From assembly GCA_026418615.1 (NCBI GenBank), contig JAOAAY010000004.1, positions 1 to 32,873 on the forward strand: a stretch of 32,873 nt of DNA, in the 5' to 3' direction. Below are positions 24,390 to 32,082 of the stretch, one piece after another. Position numbers and translations under genes: made by a program. How positions within the stretch are numbered: position 1 is the stretch's first letter; every line of letters starts with the position of its first letter. This DNA is from Candidatus Sumerlaeaceae bacterium. Lineage in GTDB: Bacteria > Sumerlaeota > Sumerlaeia > Sumerlaeales > Sumerlaeaceae. A model generated the notes under the pieces. That model searched no databases. It saw nothing but the letters and a program-made list of their open reading frames with translations, and was not told the origin of the DNA.

Positions 24390-25469
24390 ATGACTGCCAG
24401 CAAAACCGCGCGGCCGCCCCGCTCCCCAAAAACCACGCCCCTTGGGGCGAGCGTGGACTATGGCGTCCTGCTGGCTGGCCGTGCCCGCGAATTCCTGCGA
24501 TGGGTGGAGGTGATCCTCACCAAGGCCGAGCCGTCGCCAGATGATGTCCACGATGCGCGGGTCGCCGGTCGCCGGCTCATCGCCGCCCTTCGATTCTTTG
24601 AGCCGCTCTTGCGCCGGCGGCGAACTCGGCGTCTGCGGCGGGCCGTCCGGGCAGCCATCGGCGCACTTGGCGATTTTCGCGACGCAGACATTCTGGTCGG
24701 ATTGCTCGAGCGCGCGGGAAAACCCGAACCTTCACCTCCGATCAAACAGGCCGAGCGGGCAGATCCGCCGGATCCCTCCACTGCGCCCAACATCCTTGCC
24801 GCCGCCATTCTCGCGCTTCAGGCAGGCCGGGATGAGGCAGCAGCCCGTTCGCGTGAGGATTTCAAGGCGGCGCTTCCCCACACCGTGATACGCGGGTTGC
24901 AGCGGCTCTCCAACCGCGGCCTACCCCGGCGCTTCAACCGCCCCCCTTGGCCGGACCTCCTACCGTATTTCGCAGCCCTGCAATTGCAGCGGGTCACGCA
25001 CGAGTTTGCCGCCCTTGCGGCGACCATGAACCGCAACTCGCCCCCGGATGACCTCCACCGGCTGCGGATCGTCGGCAAGCGCCTGCGCTACAGCGTGGAG
25101 ATCGCGCTGCCGCCTCTGCCGGCGCACTCCTTGCTGAAAACACTGCGAGACCTGCAGGACATGCTCGGCACCCTGCACGATCTCGATGTGGCCATCGAAT
25201 ATGTGGATGCCCTTGCGCGCGGAGGCGCTCCTTCCGCCTCGGTTTTCGATCCTCCCCGCCCCCCCGGCACCCCGGCGACGGATCAGCGTGTTGCAAACGC
25301 CGCCGCGCGCCTGCGAGCCGACCGCGCTGCGCTCCATGCGCGGTTTCTCCGCGTGTGGTCGCGCCGACGCTTCGAGACCCTCGCTCGCCGCATCACCGAA
25401 GCCGCCGCCCAGTCACAGATTCTCGCGCCCGCAATGGGAAAGGTTATTGCCGATCGCGACCACCGTTGA
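24390..25469 (+). CDS. Stand-alone CHAD-domain protein
   Basis: A 359-residue helical protein with the CHAD pattern of conserved His and basic residues: VHDARVAGRRLIAALRFFEPLL, LGDFRDADILVGLL, LHRLRIVGKRLRYSVEI and GTLHDLDVAIEYV. CHAD domains bind inorganic polyphosphate through these basic helices. No CYTH triphosphatase domain is fused and none is encoded nearby. The protein is strongly basic (Arg-rich RRRRTRRLRRAVRA). The ATG at 24390 lacks an SD; a GTG at 24378 is possible. It starts 28 bases from rsmG on the opposite strand. Confidence 0.87.
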   Translation: MTASKTARPPRSPKTTPLGASVDYGVLLAGRAREFLRWVEVILTKAEPSPDDVHDARVAGRRLIAALRFFEPLLRRRRTRRLRRAVRAAIGALGDFRDADILVGLLERAGKPEPSPPIKQAERADPPDPSTAPNILAAAILALQAGRDEAAARSREDFKAALPHTVIRGLQRLSNRGLPRRFNRPPWPDLLPYFAALQLQRVTHEFAALAATMNRNSPPDDLHRLRIVGKRLRYSVEIALPPLPAHSLLKTLRDLQDMLGTLHDLDVAIEYVDALARGGAPSASVFDPPRPPGTPATDQRVANAAARLRADRAALHARFLRVWSRRRFETLARRITEAAAQSQILAPAMGKVIADRDHR

Positions 25470-25805
25470 ACTCGAAACACGGCGAGAAAAACCGCCGCAG
25501 GGACAGACGAGCCCTAAGAGTCGTCGGATTGGGGGGTCTCCCTGCCTCGGCGCAATCCTTCGAACGCAGCGACGCGCGACTTATCGGGCGACTCTCTTCG
25601 CTTTTCGTCGTCCCGCAGTAGGCTCGATCAGACAAAAAATCGTCTCGGACTGACCTGACGCAGGCATCCCAACCGTTGCCATATCTGCGGACTCAGAGCC
25701 TCCGTTTGAGCGCAGGCTTCGAGCGACCTTTGTCTTTCGTGACATCGGAGAGGTTCACCGAGGTGTGGGGATAACTAAGCCGAAATTTACCGATCATCGG
25801 CAACT

Positions 25806-25816
25806 TGTCGGACAAA
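25806..25816 (+). promoter_or_regulatory. Shared upstream 11-mer TGTCGGACAAA
   Basis: Identical to the middle repeat at 2278-2288 (minus strand) upstream of the 656-aa exported protein, and in the same orientation relative to its gene. It sits 28 bases before the TACAAT -10. A second GGACAA follows 14 bases downstream (25820-25825). Likely a regulator site or part of the -35 region; this is inference. Confidence 0.4.
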
Positions 25817-25958
25817 AACGGACAAGCGCGCGGGGCTTTTTCCTACAATGCTGATTTTATGAAACTTAGGCTTGAATACGCCCCACAGGCCTTCATAGTG
25901 GGGAATGGTAGTAGAGAGGCCTGAGATGTGAGGGGGGTTGGCGTCCACATCGGCGCAA

Positions 25959-25970
25959 ATGTTTCAGGCT
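25959..25970 (+). promoter_or_regulatory. Leader 12-mer shared with the gene at 89-2059
   Basis: ATGTTTCAGGCT matches 2119-2130 (minus) exactly. Here its ATG is in frame with the downstream gene (14 codons before 26001) but has no SD, while the ATG at 26001 has an excellent one. It begins 153 bases after the start of the shared 11-mer, against 158 in the other leader. Confidence 0.45.
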
Positions 25971-26000
25971 ATGAACTCATCGCCAAGTGAGGAGGAGCAC

Positions 26001-26741
26001 ATGAAAAGGTTTTTTGCAGCACTTGTTGCCTGCTCGATTGTATGCGGCGCTGCTTACGCCGACGGTACGCTCGACGGTATTATCGGTTCGAATTACGGGG
26101 CCCCGTACGGAACAGATGCGGTCGGCGACGCGTCTAACGGCCACGCCATCCTCGATTGTCGGGAACTCTATTTGTACGATAGCGGCCCGGGGACGGATGT
26201 TTTCATCGCGATGCGCGTTGGCGGCAACATTGTCTCGACCAACTGGGGCAAGTATATGTTTTTCGTCGAAACCAACAATGCAACCCCGAAGGCCGGAATC
26301 GGCAACGGCAACGGTTGGGGTCGCCCCATTCAGGGCAACGGTTCGAGTGTCAATCCAAGCCATTGGATCGGGTCGTGGGTTGACTCAGGCGGCGGCTGGG
26401 AACTGTACAAGTTTGCGGGCGGCACCACTTGGAACAGAACGAACGCCAGTTATGACACCCCCGGCGGTGGCGGTTTCGTTTGGACGACCGATGGAACCAG
26501 CAGCACGCTCGAGTATCGCATTCCTCGTGCGTTGTTTAACACGCCCCTCCCGACGACCGTCAAAGTCATCGGCATGAGTTCCGGCGGCGGCGCTGGCGAC
26601 AATGCTCAGGACTCCGTCCCCTCGAGCACGCCCGGCACCAATCAGGCGAACGCGGGAGACTGGGGCTCGATGGTGACAATGACCCAGACTCAACTGCCTT
26701 TCTCGGTGCCAGTCACCGTTTCCGGATTTTCAATTGACTGA
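26001..26741 (+). CDS. Small exported beta-rich protein
   Basis: A 246-residue protein with a clear signal peptide (MKRFFAALVACSIVCGAAYA-DG) and an excellent SD (GAGGAGGA) directly upstream, which sets the start at 26001. The mature part opens TLDGIIGSNYGAPYGTDAV and contains ELYLYDSGPGTDVFIAMRVGGNI and NWGKYMFFVETNN. These resemble beta-sandwich domains found at the ends of secreted amylases and glucodextranases or in CBM9/DOMON-like modules. It is rich in Gly, Asn, Thr and Trp and has a single Cys (AILDCRE). No catalytic motif is visible. It is monocistronic with a strong terminator, so probably abundant. A carbohydrate-binding or surface role is inferred only from the fold-like pattern. 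Confidence 0.82.
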   Translation: MKRFFAALVACSIVCGAAYADGTLDGIIGSNYGAPYGTDAVGDASNGHAILDCRELYLYDSGPGTDVFIAMRVGGNIVSTNWGKYMFFVETNNATPKAGIGNGNGWGRPIQGNGSSVNPSHWIGSWVDSGGGWELYKFAGGTTWNRTNASYDTPGGGGFVWTTDGTSSTLEYRIPRALFNTPLPTTVKVIGMSSGGGAGDNAQDSVPSSTPGTNQANAGDWGSMVTMTQTQLPFSVPVTVSGFSID

Positions 26742-26774
26742 TTTTCCGGCGCTCTCGGCCAGCGCCGCAATCGT

Positions 26775-26813
26775 GGCCCCGGCTCCCGTGCGGAGCCGGG
26801 GCCGCTTCTTTTT
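26775..26813 (+). terminator. Rho-independent terminator of the exported protein at 26001
   Basis: A perfect 12-bp stem, GGCCCCGGCTCC paired with GGAGCCGGGGCC, closes a 5-nt loop and is followed by GCTTCTTTTT. It starts 34 bases after the stop codon. This is one of the three strongest terminators in the window, and all three follow genes for exported proteins. Confidence 0.93.
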
Positions 26814-27174
26814 CACGGCATTAACTCAGACGGATCGAGGAGTCGCAGGCGCGGCCGGACTGGATGGCTTTCCTTCCGCGCCCGGTTGTCACAGACTTTG
26901 CTGGCTGCGAGGGTTTCGCGCGCGAGGGCTCCTTTACACGCGCCTCCGGCAGAGCAACAAACCGGACGGGGTGACCTGCTCAGCAAGGCCAACAAGCCGC
27001 TCATCTCATCTGCTCATGGTGGCCAAATGAGATGCTGCTTTTGTTCAAGCAGGTTGTGAGCGGCTTCATGATGACGGTCATCACCGAACCAGCCGGGCCA
27101 TTCACCCGCAGGGGGCTCTCTTTGGGGGTTTTGGCGCGCGGACACGACGCTCGCACGCCGCGGCTGGAACCGCC
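26814..27174. other. Non-coding gap between convergent genes with two inverted repeats
   Basis: I see no gene here. Two dyads stand out: CATCTCAT/ATGAGATG (8-bp arms at 27002-27009 and 27027-27034) and TGATGAC-G-GTCATCA (27069-27083). Neither has a U-tract on the minus strand, so neither is a standard terminator for the deacetylase gene that ends at 27175. Confidence 0.5.
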
Positions 27175-28170
27175 TTAAGGGTTGACAATCTCTTCGACGG
27201 TCGCGAATTGCAGCCCGTAGGCGCGCAGGTTGGCCGCGAGCCGGGGGATGGCCTCTGCGGTGCCGCGCTTGCCGACATGAAAAAGGATGATGGCGCCGTC
27301 AAGAAAGCGCGCGGGGTTATCGCCGCCGGCGGGGGGATGAAGTACGCGCCGCACCACGGCGTCGGCCGTCTTCTCCTCGCCGTAGGCGTCGAGTGAGTCG
27401 AGCGTCCAGTAAACCGATTGAAAACCGGCCGCGGCTGCCTCGCGCAGCACGCGGGCGTCGCGCTCGCCGAAAGGCGGGCGGAAGAAGGGGCGCGTGGACC
27501 GGCCCGTTAGTTCGAGCACCCGCGCATCCGTTCGCTCGAGTTCTGACCGGATGGCGTCGGCGCTGAGTGTTCGCAGGTCTGGATGCGACCAGGAGTGATT
27601 GTGGATGGGGTGGCCGTCGGCGGCTATGGCTTGGACGATGTCCGGGTGGCGGCGACAGAAATCACCCGTGACGAAAAAAGATGACTGGATGCCTGCCTCG
27701 CGTAGGGCGGCAAGCAGGTCACTAGCATGGTCGCGGTCGCCTCCAGCGTCGAAGGTCAGAGCGATCCGGTTTCGCCCCCGGACGCCGCGCCATATTTCGC
27801 GGGCACGCTGAACGGCGGGGTCAAACGGACGCGCCCGGGGCGACGACGGCGGCGGAAGGGCGCGCGGGACCGGGACCAGCAACACTTGCCCGTCGCTCAG
27901 TTCCGAGGCGTCCAGACGGTTGAGCCGCAACAGGTCGGCGGGGCTCATTCCGCAGGTCACGGCGAGCCGCTCCACGCCGTCGCGCCAGTGAAAAACGGTG
28001 GTCGTCAGCGCATCGTCGGGATTCGCGGGCATGGTGAGTATGGCCTCGCCGCGACCGGGCGATTTGTTGCCCCACCAGGACGGCCGGATCGGTTCAGCCT
28101 GTGCGCGTGCGATGGCAAGCGCTGCCCACACAACGAGGCCGGCGCTTGCGAATCCCTTCATCATGATCAT
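27175..28170 (-). CDS. LysM-containing polysaccharide deacetylase (NodB family)
   Basis: A 331-residue exported protein. The start at 28170 follows AAGGAG (13 bases) and gives a signal peptide (MIMMKGFASAGLVVWAALAIARAQA). A single LysM-like repeat at about 65-110 (VFHWRDGVERLAVTCGMSPADLLRLN) would bind peptidoglycan or chitin. The NodB domain has RIALTFDAGGDRD (Asp141), HSWSH near 190-195, RPPFGERD and FHVGKRGTAEAIPRL. Motif 1 is TFDAG instead of TFDDG, with another Asp at 145; this variant is known among related deacetylases, but the metal site needs checking. The likely role is cell-wall or exopolysaccharide deacetylation in the periplasm. It is divergent from the PfkB gene. Confidence 0.88.
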   Translation of the reverse strand: MIMMKGFASAGLVVWAALAIARAQAEPIRPSWWGNKSPGRGEAILTMPANPDDALTTTVFHWRDGVERLAVTCGMSPADLLRLNRLDASELSDGQVLLVPVPRALPPPSSPRARPFDPAVQRAREIWRGVRGRNRIALTFDAGGDRDHASDLLAALREAGIQSSFFVTGDFCRRHPDIVQAIAADGHPIHNHSWSHPDLRTLSADAIRSELERTDARVLELTGRSTRPFFRPPFGERDARVLREAAAAGFQSVYWTLDSLDAYGEEKTADAVVRRVLHPPAGGDNPARFLDGAIILFHVGKRGTAEAIPRLAANLRAYGLQFATVEEIVNP

Positions 28171-28256
28171 GACCCGGCGAAAACTCCTTGACGCATTCGG
28201 CGCTGGTCCGCGGTCTGCTGCGTGTCCGGCCGCCGAGGGATGCGACGGTTGGCACT

Positions 28257-28268
28257 TGGTTCGAACCA
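28257..28268. promoter_or_regulatory. 12-bp palindrome between divergent genes
   Basis: TGGTTCGAACCA is a perfect palindrome in the 129-base gap between the deacetylase and PfkB starts, 31 bases before the latter. It could be an operator for one or both genes. No adjacent regulator gene supports this. Confidence 0.3.
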
Positions 28269-28299
28269 TACCATCCATACATGCGCAAAGGATGACTCC

Positions 28300-29244
28300 A
28301 TGTCAGTGCTTGTGGTGGGCAGCGTAGCGCTGGACAATGTCCGGACGCCCTACGGTGAAGTCAAAGAATCCCTTGGCGGGTCGTGTTGTTATGCCTCTGT
28401 GGCGGCGTCATACTTCGCGCCGACGGCCATCGTTGGCGTGGTAGGCGGCGACTTTCCCAAACGCCATCTCGCACTGCTCGACCGCCACGGCATTGACCGG
28501 CAGGGGCTGCAGGTGGAAAAAGGCGGACGGACCTTTCGGTGGACGGGCTACTACGAATACGAGATGAGCCAGGCCCACACGCTCAACACGGAGTTAAATG
28601 TTTTTGCGGATTTCCGCCCGGAAATCCCCGAGGCCCTTCGCCGCAGCGAATTCCTGTTGCTGGGCAACATTGATCCTGACCTGCAGATGGAAGTCCTGCG
28701 ACAGATGAAGCGCCCGAAACTCGTGCTGATTGACACGATGAACTTCTGGATCGGCGGCAAACGCGAGGCGCTGCTGCGAGTCATGAAACAGTGCGATGTG
28801 GCGCTGCTCAACGACGCCGAAGCGCGCCAATTGTGCGATACACCGAGTCTGCACAAGGCGGCAAAACGGTTGCTACAGTTGGGACTCAAGCGGGTCGTCA
28901 TCAAAAAGGGCGAGAACGGCTGCCTCGTGGTGTCCGCTAGCGATGTGTTCACCGCACCGGCTTACCTATTGGAGGTCATCCGCGACCCGACGGGCGCCGG
29001 CGACACCTTCGCGGGCGGATTCATCGGCTATCTCGCCGGCGCCAAGCGTCTCGACGATGCGACTTTTCGCAAGGCCGTCGTGGTCGGGACAGCCATGGCC
29101 AGTTTCACCGTGCAGGATTTCTCGCTCAAGCGGCTGGACCGGCTGGAAATGCCGGAAATCCAGGAACGCTGCGCTCGCGTGCGCGCTCAGGCGGAAATTC
29201 CGGCCGTCCGGCTGACCGCCCGCCGCAAGCCGGTTTTGGGTTGA
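28300..29244 (+). CDS. PfkB-family carbohydrate kinase
   Basis: A 314-residue ribokinase-like sugar or nucleoside kinase. The N-terminal strand VLVVGSVALDNVRTP, the substrate-side GGSCCYASVAASYF, KRVVIKKGENGCLV and signature 2 DPTGAGDTFAGGFIGYLAG with catalytic Asp235 are all present. The start at 28300 follows AAAGGA at 7 bases. Within the family it resembles a branch often annotated only as 'PfkB family' or 'sugar kinase', and the substrate cannot be read from sequence. It lies upstream of a lipoprotein and an ABC importer on the same strand, which fits phosphorylation of an imported sugar, though the genes are separated by gaps of 63 and about 200 bases. Confidence 0.92.
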   Translation: MSVLVVGSVALDNVRTPYGEVKESLGGSCCYASVAASYFAPTAIVGVVGGDFPKRHLALLDRHGIDRQGLQVEKGGRTFRWTGYYEYEMSQAHTLNTELNVFADFRPEIPEALRRSEFLLLGNIDPDLQMEVLRQMKRPKLVLIDTMNFWIGGKREALLRVMKQCDVALLNDAEARQLCDTPSLHKAAKRLLQLGLKRVVIKKGENGCLVVSASDVFTAPAYLLEVIRDPTGAGDTFAGGFIGYLAGAKRLDDATFRKAVVVGTAMASFTVQDFSLKRLDRLEMPEIQERCARVRAQAEIPAVRLTARRKPVLG

Positions 29245-29307
29245 CCGCTGCGCCTTGCGGGCGGAGAGAGTGGGGGCGAGTGTTTGAGGAAGCGGAGGTT
29301 GTGTGAC

Positions 29308-29532
29308 ATGGCAAAGCGCGTGATGCGTCTGGCTTTACTGCTGGGGGTTGTCGCTACGGCGGCTTGTGGCTGCCGGGGCTGCATCCGCGAAAATGTCGTG
29401 TACGAACACACCTTCAACCGCCCCGACTGCCGCATGAAGGTCGTCACGCCCCCGCGCGAATACCCCGAGTTTGAGTTGCCGCCCGGCGGCCCGTATCTCA
29501 ACACGCCTGTCCCGGCCCGCGCCTACAAATAA
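29308..29532 (+). CDS. Small cysteine-rich probable lipoprotein
   Basis: A 74-residue protein. The start at 29308 follows GGAGG at 9 bases. A basic leader and hydrophobic stretch (MAKRVMRLALLLGVVATAAC) end in a lipobox-like TAAC, so Cys20 may be lipidated. CGCRGC follows, giving three Cys in six residues. The rest is short and Pro-rich (PPREYPEFELPPGGPYLNTPVPARAYK). I do not recognise the family. It lies between the PfkB kinase and the ABC fusion gene and may be outer-membrane anchored; a role in substrate capture is speculation. Confidence 0.65.
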   Translation: MAKRVMRLALLLGVVATAACGCRGCIRENVVYEHTFNRPDCRMKVVTPPREYPEFELPPGGPYLNTPVPARAYK

Positions 29533-29733
29533 TGTGTCGGGCAGGGCATCAATCCTGCTTCCGCAACAACGCTTTTGACAAGTCTGCGGGCGCGCATCAC
29601 CATTGCCCGTCATGAAGTCCGGTGCTGACGATGGTGTGACATGATCGGGAGGGGGGACGCTCCGATCGTTTGGCGCGATGCTGCTATCGCCGGTATCGCT
29701 GCATTCCGGCGCGACAAACGCCCGGCCAGTCTG

Positions 29734-32082
29734 ATGACGGGCGGATCTCTCGGTCGTTCTCTGTTCGCTGTTTTTCTGGCTGTCTTGATGCTGGTCCCGG
29801 CCGGGGCGTTCTCTGCCGAACCCGTTCGCCTGACCTACTGGAACCTCTTCACCACGGGCGATTTGCGCGTCGGCATGATGGAGGCCGTCGAAGCCTTCAA
29901 CGCTTCGCGCGACGACATCCAGGTCGAGGTGCTGGATGTTCCCATCATCGAGGACAAACTGCCGATGACCGTCGCAGGCGGTGCTCCGCCTGATGTGGTG
30001 CTTTTCGACCGTTTTCGCGTGGCCCAATTTGCGGCCTTGGGTACCTTCATGCCGCTTGACGATCGTATCCAGCGCGACGGCGTCAGACGCGACGACTATT
30101 TTCATGCCGCATGGGACGAGTGCGTCTTTCAGGGCAAGACTTGGGGACTGCCGTACAACACCGATGTTCGCGTGCTTTTCTGGAATAAGCGTCTCTTCCG
30201 CGAGGCGGGCCTCGACCGCCCGCCGCGCGACTGGGACGAGTTGGTGGAGTTCTCCAAACGCCTGACCGTACCCGCCGACCCCAAAGCCCCGCTCAAGCAG
30301 GTCGGATTCGTGCCCCTGTTCGGCAACACCTGGCTTTACCTGTACGGCTGGCAGAAGGGCGCCACTTTCCTCGATGCGCAGGGCAACATCATCATCAACG
30401 AGCCGCAAACGGTGGCGGCGCTCGAGTGGATGCAGAAATTTGTCGAATGGTATGGCGCCGACCGCATTCGGCGCTTTGAGGGCGGCTTCGGCGCCAACGC
30501 GCTCAACCCGTTTATCATCGAGAAAATCGCCATGGTCGGCGACGAAGTGTCGCTGCTGAGCGCCATCTCGCGCTACCGTCCGGACCTCGAATATGATGTC
30601 GCCCCGCTGCCGTGGCCCAAGGACGGCGTGCATGCGACCTGGTCGGGCGGCATGGCGCTGGTCATCCCGCGCGGCGCGCGCCATCCGGAACAGTCTTGGG
30701 AAGTCATCAAATTCATGTGCGGACGCGACGCCCAGACAACCTTTGGCATCAGGGCTGTCGGATTGCCGGCCAACCGCCTCGCGACGGAGCACCCGTTCTA
30801 TCAAAACGACCCGAAATGGCGGGTCATGATCTCCGAGATGGAGTATTCGAAGTTCCGGCCGTTGTCGGTCGTGGGGGGCACGGTGTGGGAGGCCATGGTG
30901 CGGGCGCGCGACTATGTCTCCTTCGGCCTGAAAACTCCGAAGCAGGCGCTGGACGAAGGGCAGGCCCAGATTGATGCGGCGCTACGCGAAGCGACGGCCA
31001 GCGAGCGGTTGCCGCTGGTGGATTGGTCGCGCACGCTCGGGTGGCTGTTGCCGTTGCTCGGCGCCGCGGCCGCGGCGCGCATTGTCGCGTCGGTCCGGCG
31101 CTACCGGCGCGACAACTATTACCGTCGCGAGGCGCGCTGGGCCTACCTGATGGCCGCACCGGTCATCCTCGGCTTCTTCATTTTCAGCGCCGGCCCCATC
31201 ATCGCCTCCGCGCTGCTTTGCTTCACCTCGTACGATGTTCTCAACCCCGCGCGGGTGGCAGGCTTCGGCAATTTCGGACGGATGTTCGCAGAGGATGAAC
31301 TCCTGCCCCGGGTCATCTGGAACACATTCGTCTATGTGATTCTTGCGGTGCCGATCGGGTTGGTGGTTGCGCTGGGGGCAGCCATTCTCGTCAACCAACC
31401 GCTGCGCGGGCGGGCGTTTTTCCGATCGGTGTACTTCCTGCCTGTCGTTACGCCGGTCATTGCGGGGTCACTGCTCTGGATGTGGCTGTTCAACAGCGAG
31501 TACGGCATGTTAAATGTTGTGCTGGCTCCTATTATCGAGTCGGTGCCGGTGCGTGCGCTGGCGGCAGGATTGACCGCGCTTGTCCGCCTGTTTGCCTTCG
31601 TCTCGCCCGGGCTGGCCGAAGTCACGCTCGTGCCGCGCGTCCCGAACTGGCTCGTGGATCCGTTCTGGGCCAAGCCCGCCATCGTTATCATGTCCGTCTG
31701 GGGATTCGGGCAGGCGATGGTTATTTTCCTCGCCGGTCTCCAGCGCATTCCGGAGCAACTCTACGAGGCGGCCACCATTGACGGCGCGGGCACTTGGCAA
31801 AAACTGCGCTTCGTGACCCTCCCCCTGCTATCGCCGACGATCTTTTTCAACCTTGTCATCGCCCTCATTGGCGCCCTGCAAGTCTTTGCGCAGATTTTTG
31901 TGGTCACCTACGGCGGCCCGGCCGACTCGACACGCTTCTATGTCCTGCACCTCTACTGGCAGGCTTTTATCCACCTGCGCATGGGCTACGCTTCAGCCTT
32001 GGCGTGGGTGTTGTTCATCGTGATTCTGTTGCTGACTCTGGCCCAGTTCCGGATCGCGAAACGGTGGGTGCACTATGAGTGA
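29734..32082 (+). CDS. ABC importer: solute-binding protein fused to permease (MalE-MalF type)
   Basis: A single 782-residue polypeptide. Residues 1-25 are a signal-like helix (SLFAVFLAVLMLVPAGAFSA). Residues 26 to about 425 are a family 1 extracellular solute-binding protein (VRLTYWNLFTTGD, GGAPPDVVLFDRF, WGLPYNTDVRVLFWNKRLF, WSGGMALVIPRGARHPEQ). A TM helix at about 434-452 is followed by a basic loop (RRYRRDNYYRREARW), then a MalF-like permease with PVILGFFIFSAGPII, FFRSVYFLPVVTPVIAGSL and the EAA loop YEAATIDGAGTWQKL (Glu678). The topology is consistent with a tethered binding domain outside the inner membrane. The start is uncertain: ATG at 29641 would add 31 residues, and neither has an SD. 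A TTGACA lies at 29575-29580 without a good -10. The stop overlaps the next gene by 8 bases. The sugar is unknown. Confidence 0.9.
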   Translation: MTGGSLGRSLFAVFLAVLMLVPAGAFSAEPVRLTYWNLFTTGDLRVGMMEAVEAFNASRDDIQVEVLDVPIIEDKLPMTVAGGAPPDVVLFDRFRVAQFAALGTFMPLDDRIQRDGVRRDDYFHAAWDECVFQGKTWGLPYNTDVRVLFWNKRLFREAGLDRPPRDWDELVEFSKRLTVPADPKAPLKQVGFVPLFGNTWLYLYGWQKGATFLDAQGNIIINEPQTVAALEWMQKFVEWYGADRIRRFEGGFGANALNPFIIEKIAMVGDEVSLLSAISRYRPDLEYDVAPLPWPKDGVHATWSGGMALVIPRGARHPEQSWEVIKFMCGRDAQTTFGIRAVGLPANRLATEHPFYQNDPKWRVMISEMEYSKFRPLSVVGGTVWEAMVRARDYVSFGLKTPKQALDEGQAQIDAALREATASERLPLVDWSRTLGWLLPLLGAAAAARIVASVRRYRRDNYYRREARWAYLMAAPVILGFFIFSAGPIIASALLCFTSYDVLNPARVAGFGNFGRMFAEDELLPRVIWNTFVYVILAVPIGLVVALGAAILVNQPLRGRAFFRSVYFLPVVTPVIAGSLLWMWLFNSEYGMLNVVLAPIIESVPVRALAAGLTALVRLFAFVSPGLAEVTLVPRVPNWLVDPFWAKPAIVIMSVWGFGQAMVIFLAGLQRIPEQLYEAATIDGAGTWQKLRFVTLPLLSPTIFFNLVIALIGALQVFAQIFVVTYGGPADSTRFYVLHLYWQAFIHLRMGYASALAWVLFIVILLLTLAQFRIAKRWVHYE

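Larger units (their letters stand above)
25470..26000. other. Intergenic region carrying the leader of the exported protein at 26001
   Basis: No gene is supported here. 25470-25780 holds only short frames with no SD. Features toward the plus-strand gene are TGTCGGACAAA at 25806-25816, set in an inverted repeat CTTGTC...GACAAG (25804-25826); a good -10, TACAAT at 25844-25849, without a convincing -35; a CCCCAC/GTGGGG hairpin at 25881-25903; the shared 12-mer at 25959-25970; and an SD (GAGGAGGA) just before 26001. The predicted leader is about 145 nt. Confidence 0.5.

Noticed and set aside
25355-25635. Short frames after the CHAD gene on both strands
   Set aside because: They overlap the CHAD coding end or lack an SD, and show no conserved motif.
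26734-27030. 98-codon plus-strand frame after the exported protein
   Set aside because: It reads through the strong terminator at 26775-26813 and has no SD.
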